This document shows, piece by piece, positions 26,996 to 36,157 of a stretch of DNA of 64,000 bases. Below the pieces are notes generated by a model. It did not search any database. It worked only from the letters and a program-made list of their open reading frames with translations, and was not told the DNA's origin. The DNA is from Glutamicibacter creatinolyticus (GTDB taxonomy: Bacteria > Actinomycetota > Actinomycetes > Actinomycetales > Micrococcaceae). Position 1 is the first letter of the stretch, and each line of letters starts with the position of its first letter. The stretch lies in assembly GCF_006094275.1 (NCBI RefSeq), contig NZ_CP034412.1, positions 2,046,001 through 2,110,000 of the forward strand, written 5' to 3'. Both the position numbers and the translations under genes were made by a program.

Positions 26996-27943
26996 CTAGT
27001 AGGTTCCTTCGCGCAACAGCTCCAGGGCCCCCGCCAGGTCTGCCGGGTATTCGCTGACGAATTCGACCCATTGCCCGGTAGCCGGATGGGCGAACCCCAG
27101 CTGATGGGCGTGCAGCCATTGACGCGTCAGGCCCAGCGCGGCCGCGAGCTTTGGATCGGCGCCGTAGGTCTGGTCCCCGGCGCACGGATGACCGAACGCG
27201 GAGAAATGCACACGGATCTGGTGGGTTCGTCCGGTTTCCAGTTCGACCTCGACCAGGCTGGCCCGGCCAAAGGCCTCCTCCACCTTGTAGTGGGTGACCG
27301 AGTTGCGCCCGCCATCAAGGACCGCGAACTTCCATTCGAAACCCGGATGCCGGCCGATGGGCGCGTCGATCGTCCCTTCCAGGGGGTCGGGCAGACCCTG
27401 GACGACCGCATGGTAGATCTTCTTTGGGGTGCGTTCCTTGAACGCCCGCTTCAGCTCCGTGTAGGCCAGCTCGGTTTTTGCCACCACCATCAGGCCGCTG
27501 GTCCCCACGTCCAGCCGGTGCACAATCCCCTGCCGTTCCGGGGCACCGGAGGTGGAGATGTTGTAGCCCTCGGCGGCCAAGGCCCCGACGACGGTGGGTC
27601 CGACCCACCCGGGTGAGGGGTGGGCGGCTACGCCCACCGGCTTGTCGATCACCACGAAGTGTTCGTCATCGGCGATGATTTTTAGGTTCTCCACCCGTTC
27701 CACCCTCACTTTCAGTGGGTCTTCTTTGGCCGGCAGGTTGACCACCAGCTGGTCCCCCGCCTTGAGCTTCGGGGATTTGCTGATGGTCCTTGCGTTGACT
27801 TGCACCTGTTTACTGCGGCACAGTTCGGTGGCCTCGGCCCGTGGGATTTGCAGCTGCCGGGCGATGAAGACATCGGCCCGACTTCCCTGCTCTTCGTCAG
27901 CGACTTGCAGTCGGTGCACTGCGGCGGGGCGGTCCTGGCTCAT
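26996..27943 (-). CDS. rluD: RluD-type 23S rRNA pseudouridine synthase
   Basis: Converts uridines in large-subunit rRNA to pseudouridine. 315 aa. N-terminal S4-like RNA-binding domain (SRADVFIARQLQIPRAEATEL, about 21-80) and catalytic RluA-type domain with IIADDEHFVVIDKPVG and the active-site HRLDVGTSG (D145), then LETGRTHQIRVHF and QWLHAHQLGF. It overlaps the upstream lspA by 4 nt (27940-27943), which suggests coupled translation; lspA-rluD is a common actinobacterial pair. The exact target uridine is not deducible. Confidence 0.93.
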   Translation of the reverse strand: MSQDRPAAVHRLQVADEEQGSRADVFIARQLQIPRAEATELCRSKQVQVNARTISKSPKLKAGDQLVVNLPAKEDPLKVRVERVENLKIIADDEHFVVIDKPVGVAAHPSPGWVGPTVVGALAAEGYNISTSGAPERQGIVHRLDVGTSGLMVVAKTELAYTELKRAFKERTPKKIYHAVVQGLPDPLEGTIDAPIGRHPGFEWKFAVLDGGRNSVTHYKVEEAFGRASLVEVELETGRTHQIRVHFSAFGHPCAGDQTYGADPKLAAALGLTRQWLHAHQLGFAHPATGQWVEFVSEYPADLAGALELLREGTY

Positions 27944-28503
27944 TGTGGCTGGTCCGTTCCCGTGGCCGTCTGGGTATTCTTGCCGGCTCCGCTCATCGGG
28001 ACGTCACGCAGCAGCAGGATCGCCACCACGATCATCGAGCAGACGATGAAGGAGTCGGCGACGTTGAAGATGGCAAAGCCCGGTACGGAAATCATGTCGA
28101 CGACGTGTCCGAAGCCCAGGCCGGGAGCACGGAAGATCCGGTCAATGAGGTTTCCACCGACTCCTCCCAGCAGCGCGCCGAGGGTCAGCGCCCAGGACAG
28201 GGTGCGCACCTTGCGGATCAGCAGGTAGATCACGTAGCAGAAGACCGCGGCCTGCAGCAGCGCGAAGACGATGGTGAAGTTCTCTCCGAAGGAGAACGCG
28301 GCGCCGGGATTCAGGATGTAGTGGATGTTCAGGATCCCGGGGATCACCGGAACCGACTCGCCCAGTTGCATCGTTGATTCGATATAGAGCTTGGTTCCCT
28401 GATCCAGGATCAGGGCCAGCACGGCCAGGCCAAAGCCCAGTGCGAGGAACCTGCCGGCGGAGCGGCGGGGATCCGGGGCGGCCGCGGGTGAGTTGTTTTC
28501 CAT
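27940..28503 (-). CDS. lspA: Lipoprotein signal peptidase LspA
   Basis: Aspartyl membrane protease that cleaves lipoprotein signal peptides. 187 aa. Four transmembrane segments, about 18-38, 75-97, 102-120 and 145-167. Catalytic aspartates D121 in GNLIDRIFR and D150 in IFNVADSFI, plus NPGAAFSFG and HVVDMISV. ATG at 28503 with AAAGGGT upstream. It overlaps rluD by 4 nt. A hairpin separates it from divIVA upstream. Confidence 0.96.
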   Translation of the reverse strand: MENNSPAAAPDPRRSAGRFLALGFGLAVLALILDQGTKLYIESTMQLGESVPVIPGILNIHYILNPGAAFSFGENFTIVFALLQAAVFCYVIYLLIRKVRTLSWALTLGALLGGVGGNLIDRIFRAPGLGFGHVVDMISVPGFAIFNVADSFIVCSMIVVAILLLRDVPMSGAGKNTQTATGTDQPQ

Positions 28504-28536
28504 TCGTACCCTTTGTCAACGACGTGTTAAACGACA

Positions 28537-28568
28537 ACGGTGGTGACCGGATGTCCGGTCACCACCGT
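28537..28568 (-). terminator. Terminator after divIVA
   Basis: ACGGTGGTGACCGG (28537-28550) and CCGGTCACCACCGT (28555-28568) form a perfect 14-bp stem with a tetraloop, about 40 bases after the divIVA stop. Confidence 0.8.
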
Positions 28569-28610
28569 CAACTGTACTGACTAGCTTTTCAAGTCAGCAA
28601 AACCGGTTGG

Positions 28611-29345
28611 TTAGCTGTTCTTGGTCGTGCTGTCGATCGATGCCTGGGACTCCAGGTCACGCAGCTGGCCTTCGATGTAGGTCTTCAGGCGGGCACGGTA
28701 GTCGCGCTCGAAGCCTCGCAGCTGTTCCAGCTTGCGTTCCAGGACGGACTTCTGCTGCTCCAGGGCCGAGAGAGTCTTGCGGCTCTTCTCCTCGGCCTCG
28801 GTGACCATGGTGTTGGCTTCGGTCTTGGCGTCAGCGATGATCTTGTCGCGCTGCTCCACACCGGAGGCCACGTACTCATCGTGCAGACGCTGTGCCATGG
28901 CAAGCACGTTGGCTGCGGATTCCGCGGTGTCGGTCCGGGCACCGGTTTCGGCTGCCGGAGCGGCCTTCGGAGCCTCGGTCTTCTTTTCCTCGGCAGGCTT
29001 GGCAGCAGGTGCCTCGGCCTTCTTCTGCTCGGCAGGCTTTGCAGCTGCGTCGGCCTTCTTCTCCTCGGCAGGCTTGGCAGCAGGTGCCTCGGCCTTCTTC
29101 TCCTCGGTGGGCTTGGCAGTCGGGGCTGCTGCCACCGGGGCCGGCACGGACTGCTCCTTGGAAGAGGAAACATCCTCGCCCAGGGCAGACAGGCGGCGGC
29201 GGAGCTCGTCGTTCTCAGCGTTCAGGCGACGCAGTTCTACGACGATCTCGTCGAGGAAATCATCTACCTCGTCCTGGTCGTAGCCTTCGCGGAACTTGGT
29301 CGGCTGAAACCGCTTATTGACTACGTCTTCTGGCGTCAAAGCCAT
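28611..29345 (-). CDS. divIVA: DivIVA/Wag31 cell-pole protein
   Basis: Coiled-coil protein that marks cell poles and directs peripheral wall growth. 244 aa. The N-terminal DivIVA membrane-binding domain is MALTPEDVVNKRF...GYDQDEVDDFLDEIV, followed by a first coiled coil (about 30-56). A long low-complexity linker (about 65-135) is built of imperfect 12- to 13-residue EEKK/APAAKP repeats. The second coiled coil is about 140-225 and ends ...LRDLESQASIDSTTKNS. ATG at 29345 with GAGGTGA upstream. yggT and sepF lie upstream on the same strand, but a 221-base gap suggests its own promoter. Confidence 0.95.
   Translation of the reverse strand: MALTPEDVVNKRFQPTKFREGYDQDEVDDFLDEIVVELRRLNAENDELRRRLSALGEDVSSSKEQSVPAPVAAAPTAKPTEEKKAEAPAAKPAEEKKADAAAKPAEQKKAEAPAAKPAEEKKTEAPKAAPAAETGARTDTAESAANVLAMAQRLHDEYVASGVEQRDKIIADAKTEANTMVTEAEEKSRKTLSALEQQKSVLERKLEQLRGFERDYRARLKTYIEGQLRDLESQASIDSTTKNS
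28962..29114 (-). repeat. Four tandem imperfect repeats in the divIVA linker
   Basis: Four copies of a unit of about 39 bases encode KP(T/A)E(E/Q)KK(A/T)(E/D)A(P/A) at residues 78-128. The DNA copies are very similar (ggcagcaggtgcctcggcct recurs), so unit number may vary by slippage between strains. Confidence 0.8.
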
Positions 29346-29566
29346 TGGGTCACCTCAATACTGGGATCTCTTCCGCACGACCTAGGTTGCCCTGCGAAAC
29401 ACTTACCTTGTTCAATACTACGACCGGTGTAGTCGAAGCACCATTTTTTAAAGGATATAACGTTTTGGTCACTAAACACGAAAACGACATCTAGTGGCCG
29501 TGTCATTCATTTTGAACCTACCGCGTCAGCCCCGTAAGGACAATCTGCGAACAGGTTCGACAAACA

Positions 29567-29863
29567 CTAAATTCCGACGCTGTACCCGAGATTGCCGACG
29601 ATCGCCTTGGCGATCACGACGACGATGAACAGCACCAGGAAAGACAGGTCCAAACGTATTCCACCCAAGTCAAGAGGCTTAATACGCTTGCGCAGCCAAC
29701 GCAGTGGCGGGTCGGTGATCGTTACCACGACCGTGGCTGCGACCAGAGCAATTCCCTTCGGGCTCCAGTGCCGGGCAAAACTTTCAGTAACATCCAACAC
29801 AATTCTCATTAACAGCAGAATTTGAAGAATACTCAGCGCGAGATAAAGAATCCCGAATAGCAT
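29567..29863 (-). CDS. YggT family membrane protein
   Basis: 98 aa. Two hydrophobic stretches, about 2-24 (LFGILYLALSILQILLLMRIV) and 70-92 (LDLSFLVLFIVVVIAKAIV), flank a soluble middle with ITDPPLRWLRKRIKPLDLGGIRLD, which is the YggT signature region. In Actinobacteria the gene regularly lies between sepF and divIVA and may take part in division or growth, but its role is unproven. ATG at 29863; sepF ends 24 bases upstream. Confidence 0.93.
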   Translation of the reverse strand: MLFGILYLALSILQILLLMRIVLDVTESFARHWSPKGIALVAATVVVTITDPPLRWLRKRIKPLDLGGIRLDLSFLVLFIVVVIAKAIVGNLGYSVGI

Positions 29864-29887
29864 CGTGGCGTTCTCGCTCCTTGGCGG

Positions 29888-30439
29888 TTAGCTCTGATTG
29901 AAGAAAGTTGCCTGGGCTTCGGACTGCTTACGGTCCTCGCCCAGCACCTCTACAGTAGCCGGTGAGAGAAGGAACACCTTATTGGTGACGCGTTCGATGG
30001 AGCCATGCAGGGCGAAAACCAGTCCTGCGGAGAAATCTACGAGGCGCTTGGCATCGGTTTCGCCCATGTCGGTGACGTTCATAATCACCGGGATACCGTC
30101 ACGGAAGTTCTCACCAATGATTTTGGCATCATTGTAAGAACGAGGGTGCACGGTTGTAATCTGACGCAATTCGGAATCCTCATCCCTAACCGAAGGGGCA
30201 CGTTTGATGGGAGTGACAGGAGCCCGGTACTCGGTTTCCTGCTCATACTGATCTGGTTGCGGAATCGCTGCTCGGGCAGCAGGGGTTGGGCCTGCTGCTT
30301 CGGTCGGTCGCTGGGGAGCTTCCTCTTCCACGACTCGCACCTGGGCGCGCTGCTCAGGCTCGCGGGCAGGAGCTTCCTCGTGCTCGACCGCATCGGCCAA
30401 GCCAAGGTAGACCATTGCTTTACGTAGTCCGTCCGCCAC
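29888..30439 (-). CDS. sepF: Cell division protein SepF
   Basis: FtsZ membrane anchor that stands in for FtsA, which is absent here. 183 aa. N-terminal amphipathic helix [16 protein letters not shown], a variable Glu/Pro/Ala linker (about 20-85), and a C-terminal SepF domain with [32 protein letters not shown] and [24 protein letters not shown] start at 30439, with GAGGAGAG just upstream; this start places the membrane helix at the very N-terminus. It is directly upstream of yggT. Confidence 0.95.
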   Translation of the reverse strand: MADGLRKAMVYLGLADAVEHEEAPAREPEQRAQVRVVEEEAPQRPTEAAGPTPAARAAIPQPDQYEQETEYRAPVTPIKRAPSVRDEDSELRQITTVHPRSYNDAKIIGENFRDGIPVIMNVTDMGETDAKRLVDFSAGLVFALHGSIERVTNKVFLLSPATVEVLGEDRKQSEAQATFFNQS

Positions 30440-30561
30440 GATACTCTCCTCGTTTCCCGTACATGCAACCCCAGTGCATGATTCCGCTAGTTCGACGCTA
30501 CCGCACTGGATTCGGGTAGCAACGTAAATCTGTTCAATTCTCTGCGGTGTGTCGCAGGGAG

Positions 30562-31284
30562 CTAGTTTTCTCGCCAGATGATGCCGGCGAAACGGCCGCT
30601 GTGACGGTCCCGACGGTAGGAGTAGTACTCCGGATTTTCCAGGGTACATATCCCACTGTTGCGCACCTGGACGGCCAGATCGCGAAGTTGCCCCGCGGCG
30701 GCCCTTGGCAGGTCCAAGGCCGGGGTGTCCCAGCTGGTGATGCTGCCGATGCCCGGCACCCGCGCCTCTGACTCCTCGAGCATTTCCTGCGGCACCTCGT
30801 AGCAGCGCCCGCAGATCGCCGGGCCGATAACGGCCTCAATGCGGGTGGCGCCCAGCTCGGTGAGCTGCTTGACGGTTTCGGGCAGGATTCCGTCCAGTAG
30901 TCCCCGGCGTCCGGCGTGAACCGCGGCGGTGGCGCTGGAGTTGTTCTGCGGGTTGTGCCCAACGAACAGCACCGGCAGGCAGTCGGCGACCATGACGGCC
31001 AAGGGCGTTGTCCCCGTGGGGCTGATCAGCCCGTCACAGGTGGCCGCCGCGCTTTCCGCGCCTTGCTGTTCGGCACGCTGTTCGGCGTTTAGCACGGTGG
31101 CCGAGTGAACCTGGTTCATGAAGGTCAGGGAAAAGCTTCGAACCCCGATCCGCTCCTCCAGCCTGGCGCGGTTGGCCCGCACCTGTTGCGGGTCGTCATT
31201 CACGTGCAGGGCGAGGTTGCCCTCGGCCTGTGAGGTGAATGCCAGGTGGATCTGCGGATCGAGGTTCGATGCGTAATGTAGCAC
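30562..31284 (-). CDS. pgeF: Peptidoglycan editing factor PgeF (laccase-domain protein)
   Basis: 240 aa, YfiH/DUF152 family. Metal-site features are [35 protein letters not shown] and [13 protein letters not shown]. Family members remove wrongly incorporated amino acids from peptidoglycan precursors or have purine nucleoside phosphorylase activity. Located just after ftsZ (22-base gap) as in most actinobacterial dcw clusters. GTG start at 31284 with only a weak ribosome site. The gene expected next in many relatives, yggS, is missing here. Confidence 0.93.
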   Translation of the reverse strand: MLHYASNLDPQIHLAFTSQAEGNLALHVNDDPQQVRANRARLEERIGVRSFSLTFMNQVHSATVLNAEQRAEQQGAESAAATCDGLISPTGTTPLAVMVADCLPVLFVGHNPQNNSSATAAVHAGRRGLLDGILPETVKQLTELGATRIEAVIGPAICGRCYEVPQEMLEESEARVPGIGSITSWDTPALDLPRAAAGQLRDLAVQVRNSGICTLENPEYYSYRRDRHSGRFAGIIWREN

Positions 31285-31306
31285 TGCGTTCAGGTTCCGG
31301 TGCGGA

Positions 31307-32491
31307 CTACTTCAGGAAGTCCGGCACGTCCAGATCGTCGTTGGAGCCGTTCAGGTCCGAATCGACAACGTCGGGAAGGTCCTGGAAGTCCCTGGAGGAT
31401 TCCGGTTCGGGCTTGCGCTCGGGGATGGCGGCGGCGACGGGCTTCTCGGCTGGCTTGGCCGAGACGCTCTCCGCGGCCGCTTCAGCCGGCGGCGGGGTGG
31501 TGATCGACTGGGCCGGCAGCTTCGCCATCGGCTTGCTGGTGGCATCCACGGAGTCGAAGCCGGCGGCGATCACGGTTACGCGTGCCTCATCGCCCAGGGC
31601 GTCGTCGATGACGGCACCGAAGATGATGTTGGCTTCGGGGTGGGCCACTTCCTGGACCAGGCGGGCTGCCTCGTTGATTTCGAACAGGCCGAGGTCCGAG
31701 CCGCCCTGGATGGACAGCAGCACGCCATGGGCGCCGTCGATGGAGGCTTCCAGCAGCGGGGAGGCGATTGCCAGTTCGGCGGCCTTGACCGCGCGGTCCT
31801 CACCGCGGGCCGAGCCGATGCCCATCAGCGCCGAGCCGGCACCCTGCATCACCGACTTCACGTCGGCGAAGTCGAGGTTGATCAGGCCCGAGGTGGTGAT
31901 CAGGTCGGTGATGCCCTGCACACCGGAGAGCAGCACCTGGTCGGCCTGGCGGAAGGCGTCGAGCACCGAGACGTTGCGGTCCGAGATGGACAGCAGTCGG
32001 TCGTTCGGGATGACGATCAGGGTGTCGACTTCGTCGCGCAGCGCCTCGATGCCGGCCTCGGCGGAGTTCGCACGGCGGCGGCCTTCGAAGGTGAACGGAC
32101 GGGTGACCACACCAATGGTCAGTGCGCCCAGCGAGCGGGCGATGCGGGCCACGACCGGGGCGCCACCGGTGCCGGTGCCGCCGCCTTCGCCGGCGGTCAC
32201 GAAGACCATGTCCGCACCGCGCAGGACGTCTTCGATCTCCTCGACGTGGTCCTCGGCCGCCTGACGACCAACATCCGGGTTGGCGCCGGCACCCAGGCCG
32301 CGAGTTAGTTCGCGTCCCACGTCGAGCTTCACGTCGGCGTCGCTCATGAGCAGTGCCTGGGCGTCGGTGTTGATGGCGATGAATTCAACGCCCTTCAACC
32401 CGACTTCGATCATTCGATTGACCGCGTTTACACCGCCACCGCCGATGCCGACGACTTTAATGACCGCGAGGTAATTCTGTGGAGCTGCCAC
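31307..32491 (-). CDS. ftsZ: Cell division GTPase FtsZ
   Basis: Tubulin-like protein that forms the division ring. 394 aa. GTP-binding region [18 protein letters not shown] at the N-terminus, tubulin signature GGGTGTGG (103-110), synergy loop region [12 protein letters not shown], a long acidic linker and the conserved C-terminal peptide DLDVPDFLK that binds SepF. GTG start at 32491 after AAGGGA. A separate promoter lies about 60 bases upstream, so ftsZ can be transcribed apart from the mur genes. Confidence 0.97.
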   Translation of the reverse strand: MAAPQNYLAVIKVVGIGGGGVNAVNRMIEVGLKGVEFIAINTDAQALLMSDADVKLDVGRELTRGLGAGANPDVGRQAAEDHVEEIEDVLRGADMVFVTAGEGGGTGTGGAPVVARIARSLGALTIGVVTRPFTFEGRRRANSAEAGIEALRDEVDTLIVIPNDRLLSISDRNVSVLDAFRQADQVLLSGVQGITDLITTSGLINLDFADVKSVMQGAGSALMGIGSARGEDRAVKAAELAIASPLLEASIDGAHGVLLSIQGGSDLGLFEINEAARLVQEVAHPEANIIFGAVIDDALGDEARVTVIAAGFDSVDATSKPMAKLPAQSITTPPPAEAAAESVSAKPAEKPVAAAIPERKPEPESSRDFQDLPDVVDSDLNGSNDDLDVPDFLK

Positions 32492-32549
32492 GTCCCGCTT
32501 CCCTTGTTAGTTGTGCTACATGAATCACGAAACCAGCGCGAAACCTTCA

Positions 32550-32579
32550 CCCTTAGCCTTAAGGTTTGGCTTCTGTCAA
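32550..32579 (-). promoter_or_regulatory. ftsZ promoter
   Basis: Minus strand: -35 TTGACA (32579-32574), an 18-base spacer that contains the palindrome CCTTAAGG, and -10 TAAGGG (32555-32550) followed by T. It lies in the 245-base ftsQ-ftsZ gap. Confidence 0.6.
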
Positions 32580-32736
32580 GCTATCGTTATAAGAACGCTA
32601 TGAGTCGCGCCGGTCTAGTGCAACGACCGCTTGGGGGCGTGTCGTTTTCTACTACGTTCCATCTTTCCAGAATTTTCGCCCAAGTTGCTTCTCCCACACC
32701 CACGGCGCGCCAGTTAATGCGGGCAATCGGCGACGC

Positions 32737-33471
32737 CTAGTAGGTCACCGGATTTTCCGGATTGGAGATGTCCACCACCTTGGGCGGGTTGCTGGACGCC
32801 GATAGCTCCTTTAGGAAAATCTGGGCGACTTCGTTCTTCAGCTCTGGCTTGTCTCCCTCACCCCAGATCAGCGTGCGTTTCTTGGGAAGGTTCAGTTCCA
32901 CGAAGTCGGCCTGGGTCAGCGTCGCGGAGCTCACCTGTTCCAGAACCTTGTTGTCGATGGTGCTCAAAACACCGGTCAACAGCTTGAAGGCTTCGGGATC
33001 CTTGGTGCGTTCCGAGGCCGTGATGCCCGGTAATTTATATTTTGCGTCCTTGCCCACTTTTTTCAGTTTGCGCCCGTCCGCGGCCACCAGGTAGCGGTCC
33101 TTGCCCTCGATGAGCACCGCCACCGGCTCTGCCTCCACGAGCTCCACCTTCAGGGTGTCGGGCATCTGGGCGCGCACGACCACCTCATCCAACGCCGGTT
33201 CCTGCCCGATCAGCTCCATCACCTTGGATTCGGAGATCCGCGGCAACGGGGTGCCTTCCAAGCTGGAGAGGCGTTCGGTGACCTTCTGCTCGTCAATCAG
33301 CTTGGTGCCGGTGACCTGGATGTGCTTGGCCGCCAGCACCGGGCTGAAGCTGAGCACCAACACCGCGGCCAGGCTGAGCAGCACCACCGCTCCGGCGACG
33401 ATCAGCATCACCCGGCGGCGTTTCCTCTCCGGCGGTTCGGGCAGCGGCAGGACTTTTGCGCTTTGGTTCAT
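32737..33471 (-). CDS. ftsQ: Cell division protein FtsQ
   Basis: Divisome scaffold protein. 244 aa. Basic cytoplasmic tail (PPERKRRR), one transmembrane helix (about 21-43), a POTRA domain (AAKHIQVTGTKLIDEQKVTERL through LDEVVVRAQMPDTLKVELVEAEPVAVL) and a FtsQ C-terminal domain ending in VVDISNPENPVTY. ATG at 33471. It follows murC with a 14-base gap on the same strand. Confidence 0.92.
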   Translation of the reverse strand: MNQSAKVLPLPEPPERKRRRVMLIVAGAVVLLSLAAVLVLSFSPVLAAKHIQVTGTKLIDEQKVTERLSSLEGTPLPRISESKVMELIGQEPALDEVVVRAQMPDTLKVELVEAEPVAVLIEGKDRYLVAADGRKLKKVGKDAKYKLPGITASERTKDPEAFKLLTGVLSTIDNKVLEQVSSATLTQADFVELNLPKKRTLIWGEGDKPELKNEVAQIFLKELSASSNPPKVVDISNPENPVTY

Positions 33472-33485
33472 GGTCCTCCCGCCGC

Positions 33486-34889
33486 TTAGTCCTGCTGTTC
33501 GCGCATGGCCTGGACAATGCGCGGGCCCAGGTGGGTTACGTCCCCGGCGCCGATGGTCATGATCACGTCCCCGGGAGCCGCGGATTCCACGACCCGCACA
33601 ATGGCCTGCTCGTTGTCCAGCACCGCGCTGGGCACCTCGATGCGGTCGGCGATCAGCGCGCTAGTGACCCCCTCGATCGGATCCTCCCGGGCGGCATAGA
33701 TGTCCAGCACGCTGACCGTGTCGGCCAGGGAGAGCGCCTCGGCGAACTGCCGATAGAACTCGTAGGTGCGGCTAAACAGGTGTGGCTGGAAAATCACATG
33801 CAGCTCCCCCTCGTCGGCGACGGCCCGCCCGGCGCGCAGCGCCGCGGCCACCTCGGTCGGGTGGTGGGCGTAGTCGTCGTAGACGCGGATGGAGGCGACC
33901 TCGCCCTTGAATTCAAAGCGGCGGGCCGCTCCGGTGAAGCTGGCCAGCGCGTCCAGCGCCTCCTCGACCTCCAGCCCCACGTGCATGCCCACGGCCAGGG
34001 CGGCGGCGGCGTTGAGCAGGTTGTGCTCGCCGGGGATGGCCAGGTTCAGCTCGTGCTCCTGCCCGCTGCCCCATTCCACGGTGGCCACGAAGCGTTCCCC
34101 GACCGGGTGGGCGTCGCTGAGCCGGCGGTCGGCGGTGTCGGAGAAACCATAGGTCTGCACCCGCAGTCCGGGCCGCTCGCGGCGCATGGTGCGCGCCAGC
34201 GCGGCGGCGCCGGGATCATCGGCGCAGCAGATCAGCAGCCCGTCCTCGGGCAGCAGCCGGGCAAAGTCCTCGAACGCCCGGTGCACGGCCTCTGCGGTGA
34301 TGTAGTGGTCCAGGTGGTCGGCTTCGATGTTGGTGACCACGATGACGTCGGGCCGGTAGTTCAGGAACGAGCCGTCGGATTCGTCGGCTTCGGCCACGAA
34401 GATCGAGCCCTGGCCCAGTTCGGCGTTCACCCCGAGGCTGGCGATGTTGGCGCCGACCGCGAAGCTGGGGCTGGTCCCGGCGGTGCGCAGCATGTGCGCG
34501 GTCAGCGCGGTGGTGGTGGTCTTGCCGTGGGTGCCGGCCACGGTGACCGTGTGGTGTCCGGCCATGGTGGCGGCCAGTCCCTCGGAGCGGTGCAGGATCC
34601 GCAGCCCGCGGGCGACGGCCTCATCATATTCGGGGTTGCCCGGCTTGATGATCGAGGAGATAACCACCGTCTGCGCGTCCTGCAGGTTCTGCGGGTCGTA
34701 GCCGACGTGCACGCGCGCCCCGCGCTCTTCCAGCTCCCGCAGGACCGGCAGGTCCTTCGCGTCGCTGCCGGAGACCGTGACGCCGGCATCCAGCAGCAGC
34801 CGGGCCACGGCCGAGACCCCGACCCCGCCGATTCCCATCAGGTGGACCTTGCCCAAATCCGAGACCTTGTGCTGCATTTGCTGCGCCAT
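33486..34889 (-). CDS. murC: UDP-N-acetylmuramate-L-alanine ligase MurC
   Basis: Adds L-alanine to UDP-MurNAc, the first stem-peptide step. 467 aa. N-terminal nucleotide site VHLMGIGGVGVSAVARLL, ATP loop VAGTHGKTTTTALTAHM, VFVAEADESDGSFL and VYDDYAHHPTEVAAAL are all typical of MurC. ATG at 34889 two bases after the murG stop, so the genes are tightly coupled. ftsQ follows. Confidence 0.97.
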   Translation of the reverse strand: MAQQMQHKVSDLGKVHLMGIGGVGVSAVARLLLDAGVTVSGSDAKDLPVLRELEERGARVHVGYDPQNLQDAQTVVISSIIKPGNPEYDEAVARGLRILHRSEGLAATMAGHHTVTVAGTHGKTTTTALTAHMLRTAGTSPSFAVGANIASLGVNAELGQGSIFVAEADESDGSFLNYRPDVIVVTNIEADHLDHYITAEAVHRAFEDFARLLPEDGLLICCADDPGAAALARTMRRERPGLRVQTYGFSDTADRRLSDAHPVGERFVATVEWGSGQEHELNLAIPGEHNLLNAAAALAVGMHVGLEVEEALDALASFTGAARRFEFKGEVASIRVYDDYAHHPTEVAAALRAGRAVADEGELHVIFQPHLFSRTYEFYRQFAEALSLADTVSVLDIYAAREDPIEGVTSALIADRIEVPSAVLDNEQAIVRVVESAAPGDVIMTIGAGDVTHLGPRIVQAMREQQD

Positions 34890-34891
34890 TG

Positions 34892-36046
34892 CTACCCTTC
34901 CTCAGTGTTCTGCCCGCCGGCGGTGCCGGTGGTGTCCTGCCCGGCCGCGCCCGCTTCGATTTCCTCGATGACCATGCGGGCCATCACCTCGGCCGCGTCG
35001 CGCCGGCCCTGCCCCGCCGCGGCCCGGGCCATCTCCTGCAGCCGCGGCGCGTCGGAGAGCACCGGCAGCACGGATTGGCGCACGTAGTCGGGGGTGAAGT
35101 TGGCATCCTCGACCAGCAGCGCGCCGCCGGCGGCGACCAGTTCACGGGCGTTGAGTTTTTGCTCGCCGTTGCCGATGGGCAGCGGCACCAGGACGGAGGG
35201 CACCCCGGCCACCGCGAGCTCGCACACCGTTCCGGCGCCGGAACGGCACACCATCAAATCCGCGGCGGCGTAGGCGTAGTCCATGCGGTCCACGTACTCC
35301 ACCTGCGTGTACCCTTCGGCGCGCAGCGGCTGCCCGGAGTCATCAAGCACCGGCTTGCCGCGCCCGGTGATGTGCACGGTGTGGATCCCGGCCGCGGCCA
35401 GCGCCGGCAGGGCGGCGGCAATGGTCCGGTTGATGTTCAGCGCCCCGGAGGAGCCGCCGGTGACCATCAGCACCGGGGCCTGGGTGTTCAGTCCAAAGTG
35501 CTGCCGGGCCTGCTCGCGCAGCGCCGCACGGTCCATGCGGGCTACGTTCGAGCGCATCGGCATCCCGATCTGTGTGGCGTTGGGCAGCCCGGTGCCGGCG
35601 AACGTGGTGGCCACGACCTTGGCGGTCTTGGCGCCCAGCTTGTTGGCCATGCCGGCCACCGAGTTCGCCTCGTGCACGAAAATCGGCAGCTTCAGGCGCC
35701 GGGCGGCCAGGTAGGCCGGGGTGCACACGTAGCCGCCCACCCCGATCAGCCCCTGGGCCTGTTGCTCGCGCAGGATCTTGGCGGCTTGGCGCACGGCGGC
35801 CGGGAAGGCGAACGGGAAGCGGAACAGGCTCGGGGAGATCGAGCGGGGCATGGGCACCTTGGGGATCAGTTCCAGGCGGTAGCCGGCCTCGGGCACCAGC
35901 CGCGTTTCCAGGCCCCCGGCGGTGCCGATCGCGGTGATCTGCGCGTCGGGACGCTCATCGCGGATCGCGTCGGCGATGGCGAGCATCGGTGAGATGTGTC
36001 CGGCGGTCCCCCCGCCGGCGACCACAAGTTTCATGGGCTCACTCAT
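34892..36046 (-). CDS. murG: UDP-GlcNAc:lipid I N-acetylglucosaminyltransferase MurG
   Basis: Membrane-associated glycosyltransferase that makes lipid II from lipid I. 384 aa. N-terminal G loop VVAGGGTAGHISPMLA, second G loop MVTGGSSGALNIN, and the donor-binding region DLMVCRSGAGTVCELAVAGVPSVLVPLP. The start is given as ATG at 36046; a second in-frame ATG four codons later is also possible. A 111-base gap containing an 18-base perfect palindrome (36079-36096) separates it from ftsW upstream. Confidence 0.96.
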   Translation of the reverse strand: MSEPMKLVVAGGGTAGHISPMLAIADAIRDERPDAQITAIGTAGGLETRLVPEAGYRLELIPKVPMPRSISPSLFRFPFAFPAAVRQAAKILREQQAQGLIGVGGYVCTPAYLAARRLKLPIFVHEANSVAGMANKLGAKTAKVVATTFAGTGLPNATQIGMPMRSNVARMDRAALREQARQHFGLNTQAPVLMVTGGSSGALNINRTIAAALPALAAAGIHTVHITGRGKPVLDDSGQPLRAEGYTQVEYVDRMDYAYAAADLMVCRSGAGTVCELAVAGVPSVLVPLPIGNGEQKLNARELVAAGGALLVEDANFTPDYVRQSVLPVLSDAPRLQEMARAAAGQGRRDAAEVMARMVIEEIEAGAAGQDTTGTAGGQNTEEG

Positions 36047-36157
36047 GATGCTGGGCTAACTCCTTGTGCTTGGTGGAGGCAGTGCGCGCACTGCCCGGAT
36101 GGGCCGGATGGCGCACCGGCCGGGCGGCGGCTTTCACCCCGCCCGGGGCTGTGCCTT

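Noticed and set aside
29546-29560. A possible LexA box (TGCGAACAGGTTCGA) upstream of divIVA
   Set aside because: The two half sites are only two bases apart, not four as in the actinobacterial SOS box, and one half is imperfect.
36079-36096. An 18-base perfect palindrome between ftsW and murG
   Set aside because: It is short and lies in very GC-rich DNA without a T run; it may be a weak terminator or pause site, but nothing more can be supported.
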